This document shows positions 25,599 to 33,972 of a DNA stretch of 64,000 nucleotides, piece by piece. Under the pieces are notes generated by a model, which saw only the letters and a program-made list of their open reading frames with translations, did not search any database and was not told the DNA's origin. The stretch's first letter is position 1, and each line of letters begins with the position of its first letter. A program made the position numbers and the translations under genes. Source of the DNA: Planctomycetota bacterium (GTDB taxonomy: Bacteria > Planctomycetota > B15-G4 > SIAN01); assembly GCA_016795285.1 (NCBI GenBank), contig JAEUIC010000014.1, positions 43,715 through 107,714 of the forward strand. Direction: 5' to 3'.

Positions 25599-26878
25599 GC
25601 GCGACCACGATCGCCGCGCTGCTGATCTTCGCGATCACCTACGTGCTGGCGTCGCTGCGCCGGGTGCCGTGGTTGAACCTCGACCGGCCGGGCGTCGCGC
25701 TGCTGGGCGCGGTGGCGATGGTGCTGTGCGGCGCGCTGCCGCTCGAAGAGGCGTGGCGCGCCGTCAACCTCGACACGCTCGCGCTGCTGCTCGGGATGAT
25801 GGTGGTGATCGCCTACCTGCGGCTCGCCCGCTTCTTCGAGGCGTTCGCCGCGACCCTGGTGCGCGTGGCGAGGAGCCCGCGCGAACTCCTGGTCGGGCTC
25901 GTCTTCGCCGCCGGGCTCCTCTCCGCGCTCTTCGTGAACGACACGATCTGCCTGCTCTTCACGCCGATCCTGCTGGCGGCGACGAAGAGCGCCGGACTGC
26001 CGCCGCTCCCCTACCTGCTCGCGCTCTGCACGGCGTCCAACGTCGGCAGCGTCGCCACGCTGACCGGCAACCCGCAGAACATGCTGATCGGCATCTTCAG
26101 CGGGATCGGCTACGGCCGCTTCCTCGCCGTGCAGCTGCCGATCGCGCTCCTCTCGCTGGCGCTGGTGGCGCTGCTGCTGCTCTTCCTCTTCCGGCGCGAG
26201 CTGCCGGCCGCCTGGCCGCGTGAAGCGGTGGCGGGCCGCCGCGTCCACCGTGCGCTGCTCGGCCGGCTGCTCGGCGTCGTCGCGCTGGTGCTGGCCGGCT
26301 TCCTGCTGCCGATCGAGCGGCTGGTGCCGGGCCTCTCCGCCGGACAGAAGCTGCCGCTCGTCGCGCTCGCCGGCGCGGTGATGGCGATGGTGGTCGGCCG
26401 CTACAAGCCGGCACGCGCCTTCGCCCACGTCGACTTCGGGCTGCTCGTCTTCTTCAGCGGCCTCTTCGTCGTGGTCGCCGGCCTCGCGCGCACCGGGCTG
26501 CTCGAGCAGCTCCATGCGGCGCTGGCGCCGCGGATGGCGGGCGGCGTCGGCCGCGAGGTGGCGCTCTTCTCCGCGTTCACCGTGGTCGGCAGCAACCTGG
26601 TCTCGAACGTGCCGTTCGTGCTGGTCGCGCGCGACTGGATCGACGCCTTCGCGAACCGCGAGCTGATGTGGCTCGTGCTGGCGACCGCGTCGACCTTCGC
26701 CGGCAACCTCACGCTGGTCGGCTCGGTCGCCAACCTGATCGTCGCCGAGCAGGCGAAGGAGGTGGCGCCGATCGGCTTCCTCGCCTACCTGCGCGTCGGA
26801 TTGCCGGTGACGCTGCTCACCACCGCAGTCGCCGTCGCGGCGCTGGCCGCGCTGGCCACCTTCACGAGCTGGATCTGA
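25595..26878 (+). CDS. ArsB/NhaD/SLC13-type ion transporter
   Basis: This 427-residue protein has about eleven transmembrane helices. The ion-transporter superfamily features are LSALFVNDTICLLFTPIL and SNVGSVATLTGNPQNMLIG in the first half, and VVGSNLVSNVPFVLVA and TLVGSVANLIVAEQA in the second. The substrate may be arsenite, Na+/H+ or a dicarboxylate; no ars gene is nearby, so the sequence does not decide. Coupled to the thioesterase gene through ATGA. Confidence 0.82.
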   Translation: MSATTIAALLIFAITYVLASLRRVPWLNLDRPGVALLGAVAMVLCGALPLEEAWRAVNLDTLALLLGMMVVIAYLRLARFFEAFAATLVRVARSPRELLVGLVFAAGLLSALFVNDTICLLFTPILLAATKSAGLPPLPYLLALCTASNVGSVATLTGNPQNMLIGIFSGIGYGRFLAVQLPIALLSLALVALLLLFLFRRELPAAWPREAVAGRRVHRALLGRLLGVVALVLAGFLLPIERLVPGLSAGQKLPLVALAGAVMAMVVGRYKPARAFAHVDFGLLVFFSGLFVVVAGLARTGLLEQLHAALAPRMAGGVGREVALFSAFTVVGSNLVSNVPFVLVARDWIDAFANRELMWLVLATASTFAGNLTLVGSVANLIVAEQAKEVAPIGFLAYLRVGLPVTLLTTAVAVAALAALATFTSWI

Positions 26879-26890
26879 GCGCGCCGGCAG

Positions 26891-26914
26891 CCGCCCCGCC
26901 GCCCCGCCGCCCCG
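26891..26914. repeat. 8-nt GC tandem repeat in a convergent spacer
   Basis: Three perfect copies of CCGCCCCG followed by further CCG triplets, in the 56-nt spacer between the transporter and the convergent enoyl-CoA hydratase gene. It is probably slippage-derived low-complexity sequence. Confidence 0.75.
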
Positions 26915-26934
26915 CCGCCGGCGTCGCCGCGCCG

Positions 26935-27699
26935 CTACTTCTTCTTCGAGCGGTCGAGGAACTCGCCCATGCGGCGCATCTTCTCCTCCGACTCGAACAG
27001 CACCGCTTGCGCCATCGCCTCGCCGATGTAGCCCGCGCCCGGCCGCGCCGAGCCGTCCAAGCGGAAGAGCAGCTTGGCGAAGCGCACCGCGAGGCGGTCC
27101 TGCTTCACGATGTCAGCGCAGAGCGCGCGCGCCGTGGTCACCACTTCGCCGTCGGGCACCACGTGGTTCACGAGGCCGATGCGCAGCGCCTCGGCGGCGT
27201 CGAGGATGCGGCCGGTGAAGACCAGTTCGCGCGCCTTGGCGGCCCCCACTACGCGCGGCAGCCGGTAGGTCGCGCCGGCGCCCGGCACGATGCCGAGCGA
27301 CACCTCGGGCTGCCCGAACTTCGCGGTGTCGCCGGCCACCCGCAGGTCGCAGGCGAGCGCGAGCTCGCTGCCGCCGCCGAGGCAGAAGCCGCGGATCGCG
27401 GCGACGGTCGGGAAGGGGGTCTCCTCGAGGCGCTGGAAGAGGCGCGAGTTGATCGAGAGGAGCGCCTCGCGGCGGCGGCGGTCGCGCAGCTGCGCGATGT
27501 CGGCGCCGGCCGCGAACGCCTTGTCGCCGGCGCCGGTCAGCAGCAGCGCGCCGACCGTCTCGTCCTCGACCAGCGCGTCGAGCACGCCGTGCAGCGCGTC
27601 GATCATCGCCTTGTCGAGCGCGTTCCTCCGCTCGGGGCGGTTCAGCGTGACGACGGCGAGCGCCCCCTCGCGCTCGAGCTTGACGACCGGCTCTTCCAC
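26935..27699 (-). CDS. Enoyl-CoA hydratase/isomerase family protein
   Basis: This 254-residue crotonase-fold enzyme has the oxyanion-hole segments AFAAGADIAQL and IRGFCLGGGSELALACD. The catalytic glutamate is in FGQPEVSLGIVPGAGATYRL, so hydration of a 2-enoyl-CoA (beta-oxidation) is likely. The start is GTG at 27699 with AGGAG 7 nt upstream; no ATG fits the conserved N-terminus. It lies downstream of the alcohol dehydrogenase gene on the same strand. Confidence 0.9.
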   Translation of the reverse strand: MEEPVVKLEREGALAVVTLNRPERRNALDKAMIDALHGVLDALVEDETVGALLLTGAGDKAFAAGADIAQLRDRRRREALLSINSRLFQRLEETPFPTVAAIRGFCLGGGSELALACDLRVAGDTAKFGQPEVSLGIVPGAGATYRLPRVVGAAKARELVFTGRILDAAEALRIGLVNHVVPDGEVVTTARALCADIVKQDRLAVRFAKLLFRLDGSARPGAGYIGEAMAQAVLFESEEKMRRMGEFLDRSKKK

Positions 27700-27780
27700 G
27701 GATCGCTCCTGTTGGCCCCCGCTCGAGGCGGCACGGCGCCCATCTGGCAGCACCGCCGACGGCGAGGAGCGTGACTCTGG

Positions 27781-27808
27781 CTGGATCAGTCTGGATCAGT
27801 CTGGATCA
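27781..27808 (-). repeat. 10-nt tandem repeat giving stops in all three frames
   Basis: On the minus strand the unit TGATCCAGAC is repeated 2.8 times, starting exactly at the TGA stop of the alcohol dehydrogenase gene. Because the period is 10, the three TGA triplets fall in three different frames. Confidence 0.85.
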
Positions 27809-28849
27809 GGCGGGCGCGGGACGGTTCTCGAGGACGACCTTGCCCGCCACCTTGCGCTCCTCGAGGAGGCGGTGGCCCGCGGCGACCTCGGCCATCGGCA
27901 GCACGGTGTCGACCACCGGCTGGAAGGTGCCGCGCTCGAAGTGCGAGAGCACGGTGTGCAGCTCGCCGAGGCTCCCCATCGTCGAGCCGAGGATCGAGAG
28001 GCTCTTGAAGAAGACGAGCCGCACGTCGGTCTTGAGCTCCGGGCCGCTCGTCCCGCCGCAGGTGACCAGCCGGCCACCCTTCGCGAGGCAGCGCAGGCTG
28101 GCGTCGAACGTCTCCTGGCCGACGTGGTCGATCACCACGTCGACGCCGCGCTTGGCGGTGATGCGGCGCACCTCCTCGCCGAACGGCTTGCTGCCGTAGT
28201 CGATCGTCTCGTGCGCGCCGAGCGTGCGCGCGCGCGCGAGCTTCTCGGCGCCGCGCGCGGTGACCAAGATGCGCGCGCCGATCAGCCGCGCGACCTGGAT
28301 CGCGGCGACCGAGACGCCCGAGCCGGCCGCGTGGATCAGGATCGTCTCGTGCGGCTGCAGGCGCGCCCGCTCCACCACCATGTGCCACGCGGTGAGGAAG
28401 GTGAGCGCGATGCTGGCCGCCTCGGGGAAGGAGAGCGCGGTCGGCTTGCGCAGGAAGTTGCGCGCCGGCGCGACCAGGAAGTCGGCGCACGCTCCGTCGC
28501 GGCTCTCGCCGAAGATCCCGTAGTGGCGGCAGAGGTGGTCGGCGCCCGCCGCGCAGCGCTCGCACGTTCCGCAGCCGATGCCCGGCGCGAGCAGCACCGC
28601 GTCGCCAGAAGCGAGCGACGTCACGCCCGGCCCGACCGCGTCGATCACGCCCGCGGCATCGCAGCCCGGGATGATCGGCAGCGGGAACTTGACGCCCGGG
28701 ATGCCGCGGCGCACCCAGGTGTCGAGGTGGTTCAAGCCGACCGCCTTCACGGCGAGTCGCGCCTCGCCGGGGCCGGGCAGCGGGAGCGGCCGCTCCTCGA
28801 AGCGGAGCACGTCGAAGGAGCCGTGTTCGCGGATGGTGACGCAGCGCAT
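27806..28849 (-). CDS. Zinc-type alcohol dehydrogenase / quinone oxidoreductase-like (MDR family)
   Basis: This 347-residue medium-chain dehydrogenase has GLNHLDTWVRRGIP and a catalytic-site cysteine in IIPGCDAAG. The structural zinc cysteines are in GCGTCERCAAGADHLC, and the Rossmann motif is HAAGSGVSVAAIQVA. NAD(P)H-dependent reduction or oxidation of an alcohol or enone is expected; the substrate is unknown. ATG at 28849. The gene is divergent from the ThiF-type gene, and its stop opens the 10-nt repeat. Confidence 0.87.
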   Translation of the reverse strand: MRCVTIREHGSFDVLRFEERPLPLPGPGEARLAVKAVGLNHLDTWVRRGIPGVKFPLPIIPGCDAAGVIDAVGPGVTSLASGDAVLLAPGIGCGTCERCAAGADHLCRHYGIFGESRDGACADFLVAPARNFLRKPTALSFPEAASIALTFLTAWHMVVERARLQPHETILIHAAGSGVSVAAIQVARLIGARILVTARGAEKLARARTLGAHETIDYGSKPFGEEVRRITAKRGVDVVIDHVGQETFDASLRCLAKGGRLVTCGGTSGPELKTDVRLVFFKSLSILGSTMGSLGELHTVLSHFERGTFQPVVDTVLPMAEVAAGHRLLEERKVAGKVVLENRPAPA

Positions 28850-28924
28850 GGAGCGACCATAGCAGCCGCAGGAGCCCTTCCACGCGAGCGGTAGAGTCGC
28901 GCGCGACGCCACGAGGAGTCGACG

Positions 28925-29950
28925 ATGGGCGCCGCCGCCGACGATCGCTTCAGCCGCCAGCAACGCTTCGCGCCCTTCGGCGCCGCGGGAGAGGCGCGCA
29001 CGCGGGCCGCGACGGTCGCCGTGGTCGGACTCGGCGGGCTCGGCAGCTGGATCGCCGACCACCTCGCGCGCGCCGGGGTCGGCACGCTGCGGCTGATCGA
29101 CCGCGACCTCGTCGAGGAGAGCAACCTGCCGCGCCAGGGGCTCTACGGCGAGGCCGATGCGCGCGCGGGGCGGCCGAAGGCGGAGGCGGCGGCGGAGCGG
29201 CTCGCGGCGATCGGCGGGCCGACCCGCCTCGAGCCGTGCGTCGTCGAGCTCGCCCGCAAGAACGTCGCGGAGCTGCTCGGCGGCGCCGACTTGGTGATGG
29301 ACGGGCTCGACCACTTCGCCGGCCGCTTCCTGCTGAACGACTGGTGTCGGCAGCAGCGGGTCCCCTGGATCTACGGCGGCGCGGTCGGCGGCTCCGGCAG
29401 CGTGCTGCGCATCGAGGGCGAGGAGGGCCCCTGCCTGCGCTGCCTCTTCCCCGACGCGGCCGGCGCCGTCGGCGGCGACACCTGCGACACGGTCGGCGTC
29501 CTCTCGCCGCTGCCGGCCTTGATCGCGGCGCTCCAGTGCAGCGAGGCGCTCCGCTTCCTCGCCGGCGATCGCCGCCCCGCCCGCCTCTGGCACCTCGAGC
29601 CGTGGGAGGGGCGCGCGCTGGCGCTGCAGCCGGGTGCGCCGTCGCCGGAGTGCCCGGTCTGCGCGCGGCGGAGCTGGCCGGCGCTCGAGGCCGCGGCGGA
29701 GAGCGAGGAGGCGAAGCTCTGCGGCCGCGACACGGTGCAGATCGCGCCGGCGGCGACGGCGGCGCTCGACCTCGAGCGGATGGCGGCGCGCTGGCAGGGG
29801 CTCGGCGCGGTCGAGCAGGGGCGCTTCCTCGTGCGGCTCCGCCTCGACGGCGTCGTCGTCACGCTCTTCCGTGACGGCCGCGCGCTGGTCCAGGGGACCG
29901 ACTCGCCGGCCCGTGCCCGCGCCCTCTACGAGCGGCTGATCGGGCGCTGA
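28925..29950 (+). CDS. ThiF/MoeB/HesA-family E1-like adenylyltransferase
   Basis: This 341-residue protein has arginines RFSRQQRF, the nucleotide loop VVGLGGLGSW (GLGGLG 35-40), and RDLVEESNLPRQGLY for ATP/Mg binding. A crossover-type cysteine is in GGDTCDTVGVLSPL. CLRC and CPVC form the probable zinc site. A C-terminal domain of about 80 residues follows (LCGRDTVQIAP to the end), similar to that of ThiF of thiazole synthesis. It should adenylate the C-terminus of a ThiS/MoaD-like protein; no such gene is in the window. Confidence 0.85.
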   Translation: MGAAADDRFSRQQRFAPFGAAGEARTRAATVAVVGLGGLGSWIADHLARAGVGTLRLIDRDLVEESNLPRQGLYGEADARAGRPKAEAAAERLAAIGGPTRLEPCVVELARKNVAELLGGADLVMDGLDHFAGRFLLNDWCRQQRVPWIYGGAVGGSGSVLRIEGEEGPCLRCLFPDAAGAVGGDTCDTVGVLSPLPALIAALQCSEALRFLAGDRRPARLWHLEPWEGRALALQPGAPSPECPVCARRSWPALEAAAESEEAKLCGRDTVQIAPAATAALDLERMAARWQGLGAVEQGRFLVRLRLDGVVVTLFRDGRALVQGTDSPARARALYERLIGR

Positions 29951-29999
29951 GAGCGCGGCGGGGAGCTGGGAGCGCGGCGGGAGGATCGGGAACGACAGC

Positions 30000-30031
30000 G
30001 CCCCGCGAGCAGCGGAGGCCGCTCGCGGGGC
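30000..30031. terminator. Hairpin between convergent thiF-type gene and the secreted propeller gene
   Basis: A perfect 11-bp stem GCCCCGCGAGC (30000-30010) / GCTCGCGGGGC (30021-30031) with a 10-nt loop, in the spacer between two convergent genes. There is no T-run, so bidirectional termination is an inference. Just upstream, a 12-mer GAGCGCGGCGGG is repeated at 29951 and 29970. Confidence 0.6.
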
Positions 30032-30098
30032 GCCGACGAATCGTCCGGATCAGCGGCGCGTCGAGCGAGGGTCGCTCGCGCGCGCCGCGGGCTGCCGC

Positions 30099-32891
30099 TC
30101 ACTCCACGTCGACGTGGTAGATCTGCAGGAAACCGGTGAAGCGACCGCCCGAGAGCGCCGTCGTCCCCATCTCGTGCGTGCCGTCATCGAAGTCGTAGTT
30201 CGACGAGCCGTCGAGCGAGAAGTAATAGAACTCCGCGTCCGAGGCGCTGTCGGTGCCGTTGTCGCCGATCGCGACGATGAGCGCCGGCGGGGCCGCCCCG
30301 CCGCTGTCGCTGCTGGTCGCCGCGCGGACCCAGTCGAACGCCGAGAGGGTGACGCTCGAGGTGAAGGTCGACGCGGTGTCGCTCAGGGTGTCGCGGAAGA
30401 AGAAGAGCAGGTCCTGGTACTGGAAGTCGGCGAGGTTCGAGGTCGGCCGCGTCCACGCCCACGACATGCCGAGCGACACCGGGCTGCCGTTCAGCGACTC
30501 GACGTTCTGCGCGACGCCGGGGGTCTCGGCGGTGATCTGGATCGCCGCGGTCGGGTAGTTCGCGTCGAAGAGCCAGATGTGCTGCGACGCGGTCGATGCC
30601 GCCGTCGTGGCGGCCGAGAAGACGCAGAGCGACGGGTAGAGGCCGCCGAAGTAGGAGAGGTGCCAGCTGAAGTTGTCGCCGACGCCGCTCGGGTTGAAGG
30701 TGTCCGAGGTGGTGCCGCCCGAGAACTCGTTGCCGGTGATGTTGAACGCCTTCTTCGTCACGGTGTCGACACCGACCAGCGTCGTCTTGGTGCTGGCGGC
30801 CGTGAGCGCGCGGGCGAAGTAGAGGTAGCGGCCGTTCGGCGAGTGGAAGAAGCCCTCCGGCAGGACGGTGCCGGCGGTCGTGAAGGGGGCGACCAGCGTC
30901 GGGCGGGTGATGTTGGTCAGCACGCCGCTCGGCGAGTGCCAGTGGAACAGGTCCATCGTGCGGTCGGTGGCGGAGGTGTCCTGCCCGTAGAAGAAGTAGA
31001 GGTTGTCGGCGTCCGCCAGGTAGAGGTCGACCGCGTCGTCGAGCGTGTTGGTGAGGCTCGCGCTGGCGATGCGGGAGTTGATGGTGACCTGGCCGTCGAC
31101 GAAGAGCGTGTCGCCCGATCCGTCGCCCTCGAGGTTGCCGTCGGCATCGGAAGTGACGCAGCAGTAGACCTCGTCGTCCTCGCCGCCGGTGGTGCCGTTC
31201 TCCTCGCTGTGGATCGCGACGAAGGCGAGCATCCCGCCGTCCGGCGAGAGGGTCGCCTGGCCGTTGACGCCGTTGTACGCCTCGCCCGGGACCGCCATCT
31301 TCGGCGCGGTGCCGGTGTTCGGCGGGTAGAGGCGGAACTTGGTGAGGTTCACCGCCGCGGTCGGCGCCGACTCGTAGACGCAGTACCAATCGCCCTTCTG
31401 GATGTTGTCAGGGGTCTGGCCCGAGGTCGCGGCGAAGGTGTCGCCGGCGAGGAAGCAGACCAGCGAGGCGTCCTCGCTCGGGCGCAGGAAGGAGCGATCG
31501 GCGACCGTGTCGACCACCGCGTTGTTGGTGGTGCTCGAGGTGCTGTAGCCGTTGCTCGGATTGATCGTGACCTGCACCGGAATCGGATTCACCGAGCGGA
31601 TGTTGACGCCGTAGACGCGCTGGTCGTTGCGGCCGTCGGCGTCCGCCGTCGTCCCGAAGTCGACGGTGAACCAGAGGAAGTTGTCGCTGAAGACGCCGGC
31701 GCGCAGGGTGTTCGCCTGGCTGAAGTTCTTGGTGCCGGCCGGCGTGACCTCGACGAAACCGGTCGGGCCGCCGCCCGTGTTCCACGGCTGGCTGCCGTCG
31801 GTGGTGAAGATGAAGATCTTCGGGTCGCTCGCCGTGTCGTCGTAGATGCCGGCCGCCACCGTGCCGTCAGGGCTGACGAGGATCGAGCCCTTCCACTGGT
31901 TGGTGGTGGTCGCCGAGACGTCCTGCTTGCGGGTGCCGGCGATGGCGAAGACGTCGGTGCCGGGGGTGTTCGGGTTGGCGCCCTGGTTGACGACGAGGAA
32001 GAACCCTTCGCCGGTCACGTTGTCGAAGCAGCGCAGCAGCTGGCGCGCCGGCACGCCGCCCGCCGCGGCCGGCAGCTGGATGCGCGGGTAGTCGTGGTGG
32101 TCGTTGTTCAGCGCCGGGCCGAACGTCGCACTGCGCCAATCGACTTCGCGCGCCTTGTCGGCCGTCGTGCCGGTCTGGTGCGTCGCCCACTCGTTGATGT
32201 CGGCCATCGAGATGCCGTCAGGGATGATGTTCGACAGCCCCGACACGGCCGAGAAGGTGGCGCCGTTCACGTCGCCGCCCGTGAACTCGAGGACGCCGAA
32301 CTGCACGGCGTTCGCGCTGGTCGCGCTCTGCGAGACGACGGCGCGCGCCGCGGTGCCGGGCGCCACGAAGTTGACCTCGATCGCGTTGCTGAAGTCGGTC
32401 GAGGTGCCCGAGGACTCGAGCGCCACCGCCTGCAGGTAGATCGTCCCGCTCGCGGTCGACGGCACCTTCAGGTTCAGCGTCACGTTGCCGGTGATGTCGA
32501 GCCGCATGCGCGGGTTGGCGCTGCGATCGGGCGACACGTCGAGCGGCGGGTAGTCGGCCTCGACGATGCTGGTCGCGACGCCGGTGACGACGGGGAACGG
32601 CTTCTTGCTGGTGCCGCCGTTCTCGTCGAGGAACCAGCCGGTGCCGGCCGCGTTGTTCGCCGTGGCCGCGAAGAGCCCGTAGGGGCGGCCGGCAAGCGTC
32701 GCGTTGGCGATGGTCACCGTCATGGTGGTGCCGGCCGGAACGTCGACCGTCGACGAGTTGTCGCTCGCCGTCGTGCCGTTGATGGTCAACGTCGAGTTCT
32801 GGCCGAACGCTGCGCCGGGCAGCGCGACGGCGATGCCAGCGACAGTGCCAGCGAAAGTGAGGGCGGTGGCGACCGCGCACAGGGGCTTCAA
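30099..32891 (-). CDS. Large secreted protein with TolB/PD40-like beta-propeller repeats
   Basis: This 930-residue protein has a signal peptide (residues about 1-33, cleavage near GAAFGQ). A beta-sandwich part follows, then propeller blades marked by SPDGTVAAGIYDD, SPDGGMLAFVAIHSEEN and SPNGRYLYFAR. The likely location is periplasm or surface; the function is unknown. The start is TTG at 32891 with AAAGGAGAG at 6 nt, since the reading frame has no ATG that fits the signal peptide. Composition is Thr/Ser/Asn-rich compared with its neighbours, as expected for a secreted beta protein. Confidence 0.75.
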   Translation of the reverse strand: MKPLCAVATALTFAGTVAGIAVALPGAAFGQNSTLTINGTTASDNSSTVDVPAGTTMTVTIANATLAGRPYGLFAATANNAAGTGWFLDENGGTSKKPFPVVTGVATSIVEADYPPLDVSPDRSANPRMRLDITGNVTLNLKVPSTASGTIYLQAVALESSGTSTDFSNAIEVNFVAPGTAARAVVSQSATSANAVQFGVLEFTGGDVNGATFSAVSGLSNIIPDGISMADINEWATHQTGTTADKAREVDWRSATFGPALNNDHHDYPRIQLPAAAGGVPARQLLRCFDNVTGEGFFLVVNQGANPNTPGTDVFAIAGTRKQDVSATTTNQWKGSILVSPDGTVAAGIYDDTASDPKIFIFTTDGSQPWNTGGGPTGFVEVTPAGTKNFSQANTLRAGVFSDNFLWFTVDFGTTADADGRNDQRVYGVNIRSVNPIPVQVTINPSNGYSTSSTTNNAVVDTVADRSFLRPSEDASLVCFLAGDTFAATSGQTPDNIQKGDWYCVYESAPTAAVNLTKFRLYPPNTGTAPKMAVPGEAYNGVNGQATLSPDGGMLAFVAIHSEENGTTGGEDDEVYCCVTSDADGNLEGDGSGDTLFVDGQVTINSRIASASLTNTLDDAVDLYLADADNLYFFYGQDTSATDRTMDLFHWHSPSGVLTNITRPTLVAPFTTAGTVLPEGFFHSPNGRYLYFARALTAASTKTTLVGVDTVTKKAFNITGNEFSGGTTSDTFNPSGVGDNFSWHLSYFGGLYPSLCVFSAATTAASTASQHIWLFDANYPTAAIQITAETPGVAQNVESLNGSPVSLGMSWAWTRPTSNLADFQYQDLLFFFRDTLSDTASTFTSSVTLSAFDWVRAATSSDSGGAAPPALIVAIGDNGTDSASDAEFYYFSLDGSSNYDFDDGTHEMGTTALSGGRFTGFLQIYHVDVE

Positions 32892-33120
32892 GATGCTCTC
32901 CTTTGCTCGCAACGGGCAGGGCTTCGTCGATCGAAGCGCAGGTTCGTGATCAGCGCCAAACCGGAAAACCGCGGGAGGATAGCAACCGCTCCCTCGGGTG
33001 GTCACGGGGGAGGTCGGCGACGCGGGCACGGCGCGACGCCCACGAGCGGCGCCTCCACGGCCCTCGCTCCGCAAGCGGTGCGCCAGCGCGGGCCACCGCC
33101 ATCGCCGAGCACCGCGGGGG

Positions 33121-33972
33121 TCACCGCCCCTCCACGATCGGCGCGCCCCACTTCAACCGCTCGCGGATCGTGCGGAACCGCGTGCGGGTCACCACGGTCG
33201 CCGCGCGCAGGTCGAGGGGCGACTCGGCGATCTCGACGACGCTCCCCTCCTCGAGGGAGACGGTGTGCTGCCCGTCGACCGTGAGCGCCGTGCCGTGCCG
33301 AGCGCGGTGGACCAGCAGCTCGATCCGCCGGTTGCTCCGCAGGACGAGGGGACGGTAGGTGAGCGACTGGGAGTTGAGCGGCGTCACCAGCAGGCAGCGG
33401 TCGGTGCGGTCGATGATCGGCCCGCCCGCCGCCAGCGAGTGGGCAGTCGAACCGACCGGCGTCGCGACGATCATCCCGTCCCCGCGGAACCGCGTGACGT
33501 CCTCGTCGTCGATGCGCAGCGTGAACTCGACCAGCCGGGCGACCGTCGCCGCGGTCACCACCACCTCGTTCAGCGCCGGAGCGAACTCGCGCACTCGACC
33601 CTTCGGCGAGCGCACCCGCACGCGGAGCCGCAGCCAGCTCTCGAGCGCCCCCTGCCCCTCGATCAGCCGGGCGAGCCCGTCGTCCCAGTCGCCCGGCTCG
33701 AGCTCGGCGAGGTAGCCGAAGGTGCCGAGCCGGACCCCGACCAGCGGCACGTCCGCGGTGCCGATCGCCTCCGCGGCGCGCAGGAAGGTCCCGTCGCCGC
33801 CCAGCACGATCGCGAGGTCGGCGCGCGCCAACTTCCGCCGGCCGCGCTGCAGGTCGACGCGCTGGACGGCGATCGAGCGCTCCGCCAGCCACTTCGCGAT
33901 GCGAAGCGCTTCGGCGCGGGCGCGCGGATCGCGTCCATCAACCAGCAGCAGTGCCGAAGAGGGCGGTTTCAC
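33121..33972 (-). CDS. nadK: NAD kinase
   Basis: This 283-residue cytosolic enzyme phosphorylates NAD to NADP. The signature GGDGT is at residues 58-62, the NE motif is in APALNEVVV, and GDGMIVATPVGSTAHSLAAGG and TVDGQ follow. The start ATG at 33972 lies inside the dxs coding end (35-nt overlap), making it the last gene of the rny-ispA-dxs-nadK operon. Confidence 0.93.
   Translation of the reverse strand: MKPPSSALLLVDGRDPRARAEALRIAKWLAERSIAVQRVDLQRGRRKLARADLAIVLGGDGTFLRAAEAIGTADVPLVGVRLGTFGYLAELEPGDWDDGLARLIEGQGALESWLRLRVRVRSPKGRVREFAPALNEVVVTAATVARLVEFTLRIDDEDVTRFRGDGMIVATPVGSTAHSLAAGGPIIDRTDRCLLVTPLNSQSLTYRPLVLRSNRRIELLVHRARHGTALTVDGQHTVSLEEGSVVEIAESPLDLRAATVVTRTRFRTIRERLKWGAPIVEGR

Noticed and set aside
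28925..29950. ThiF-type gene as part of a CBASS or Bil-like ubiquitin defence operon
   Set aside because: No ubiquitin-like, E2, JAB peptidase or CD-NTase gene adjacent; neighbours are a dehydrogenase and a secreted propeller protein.
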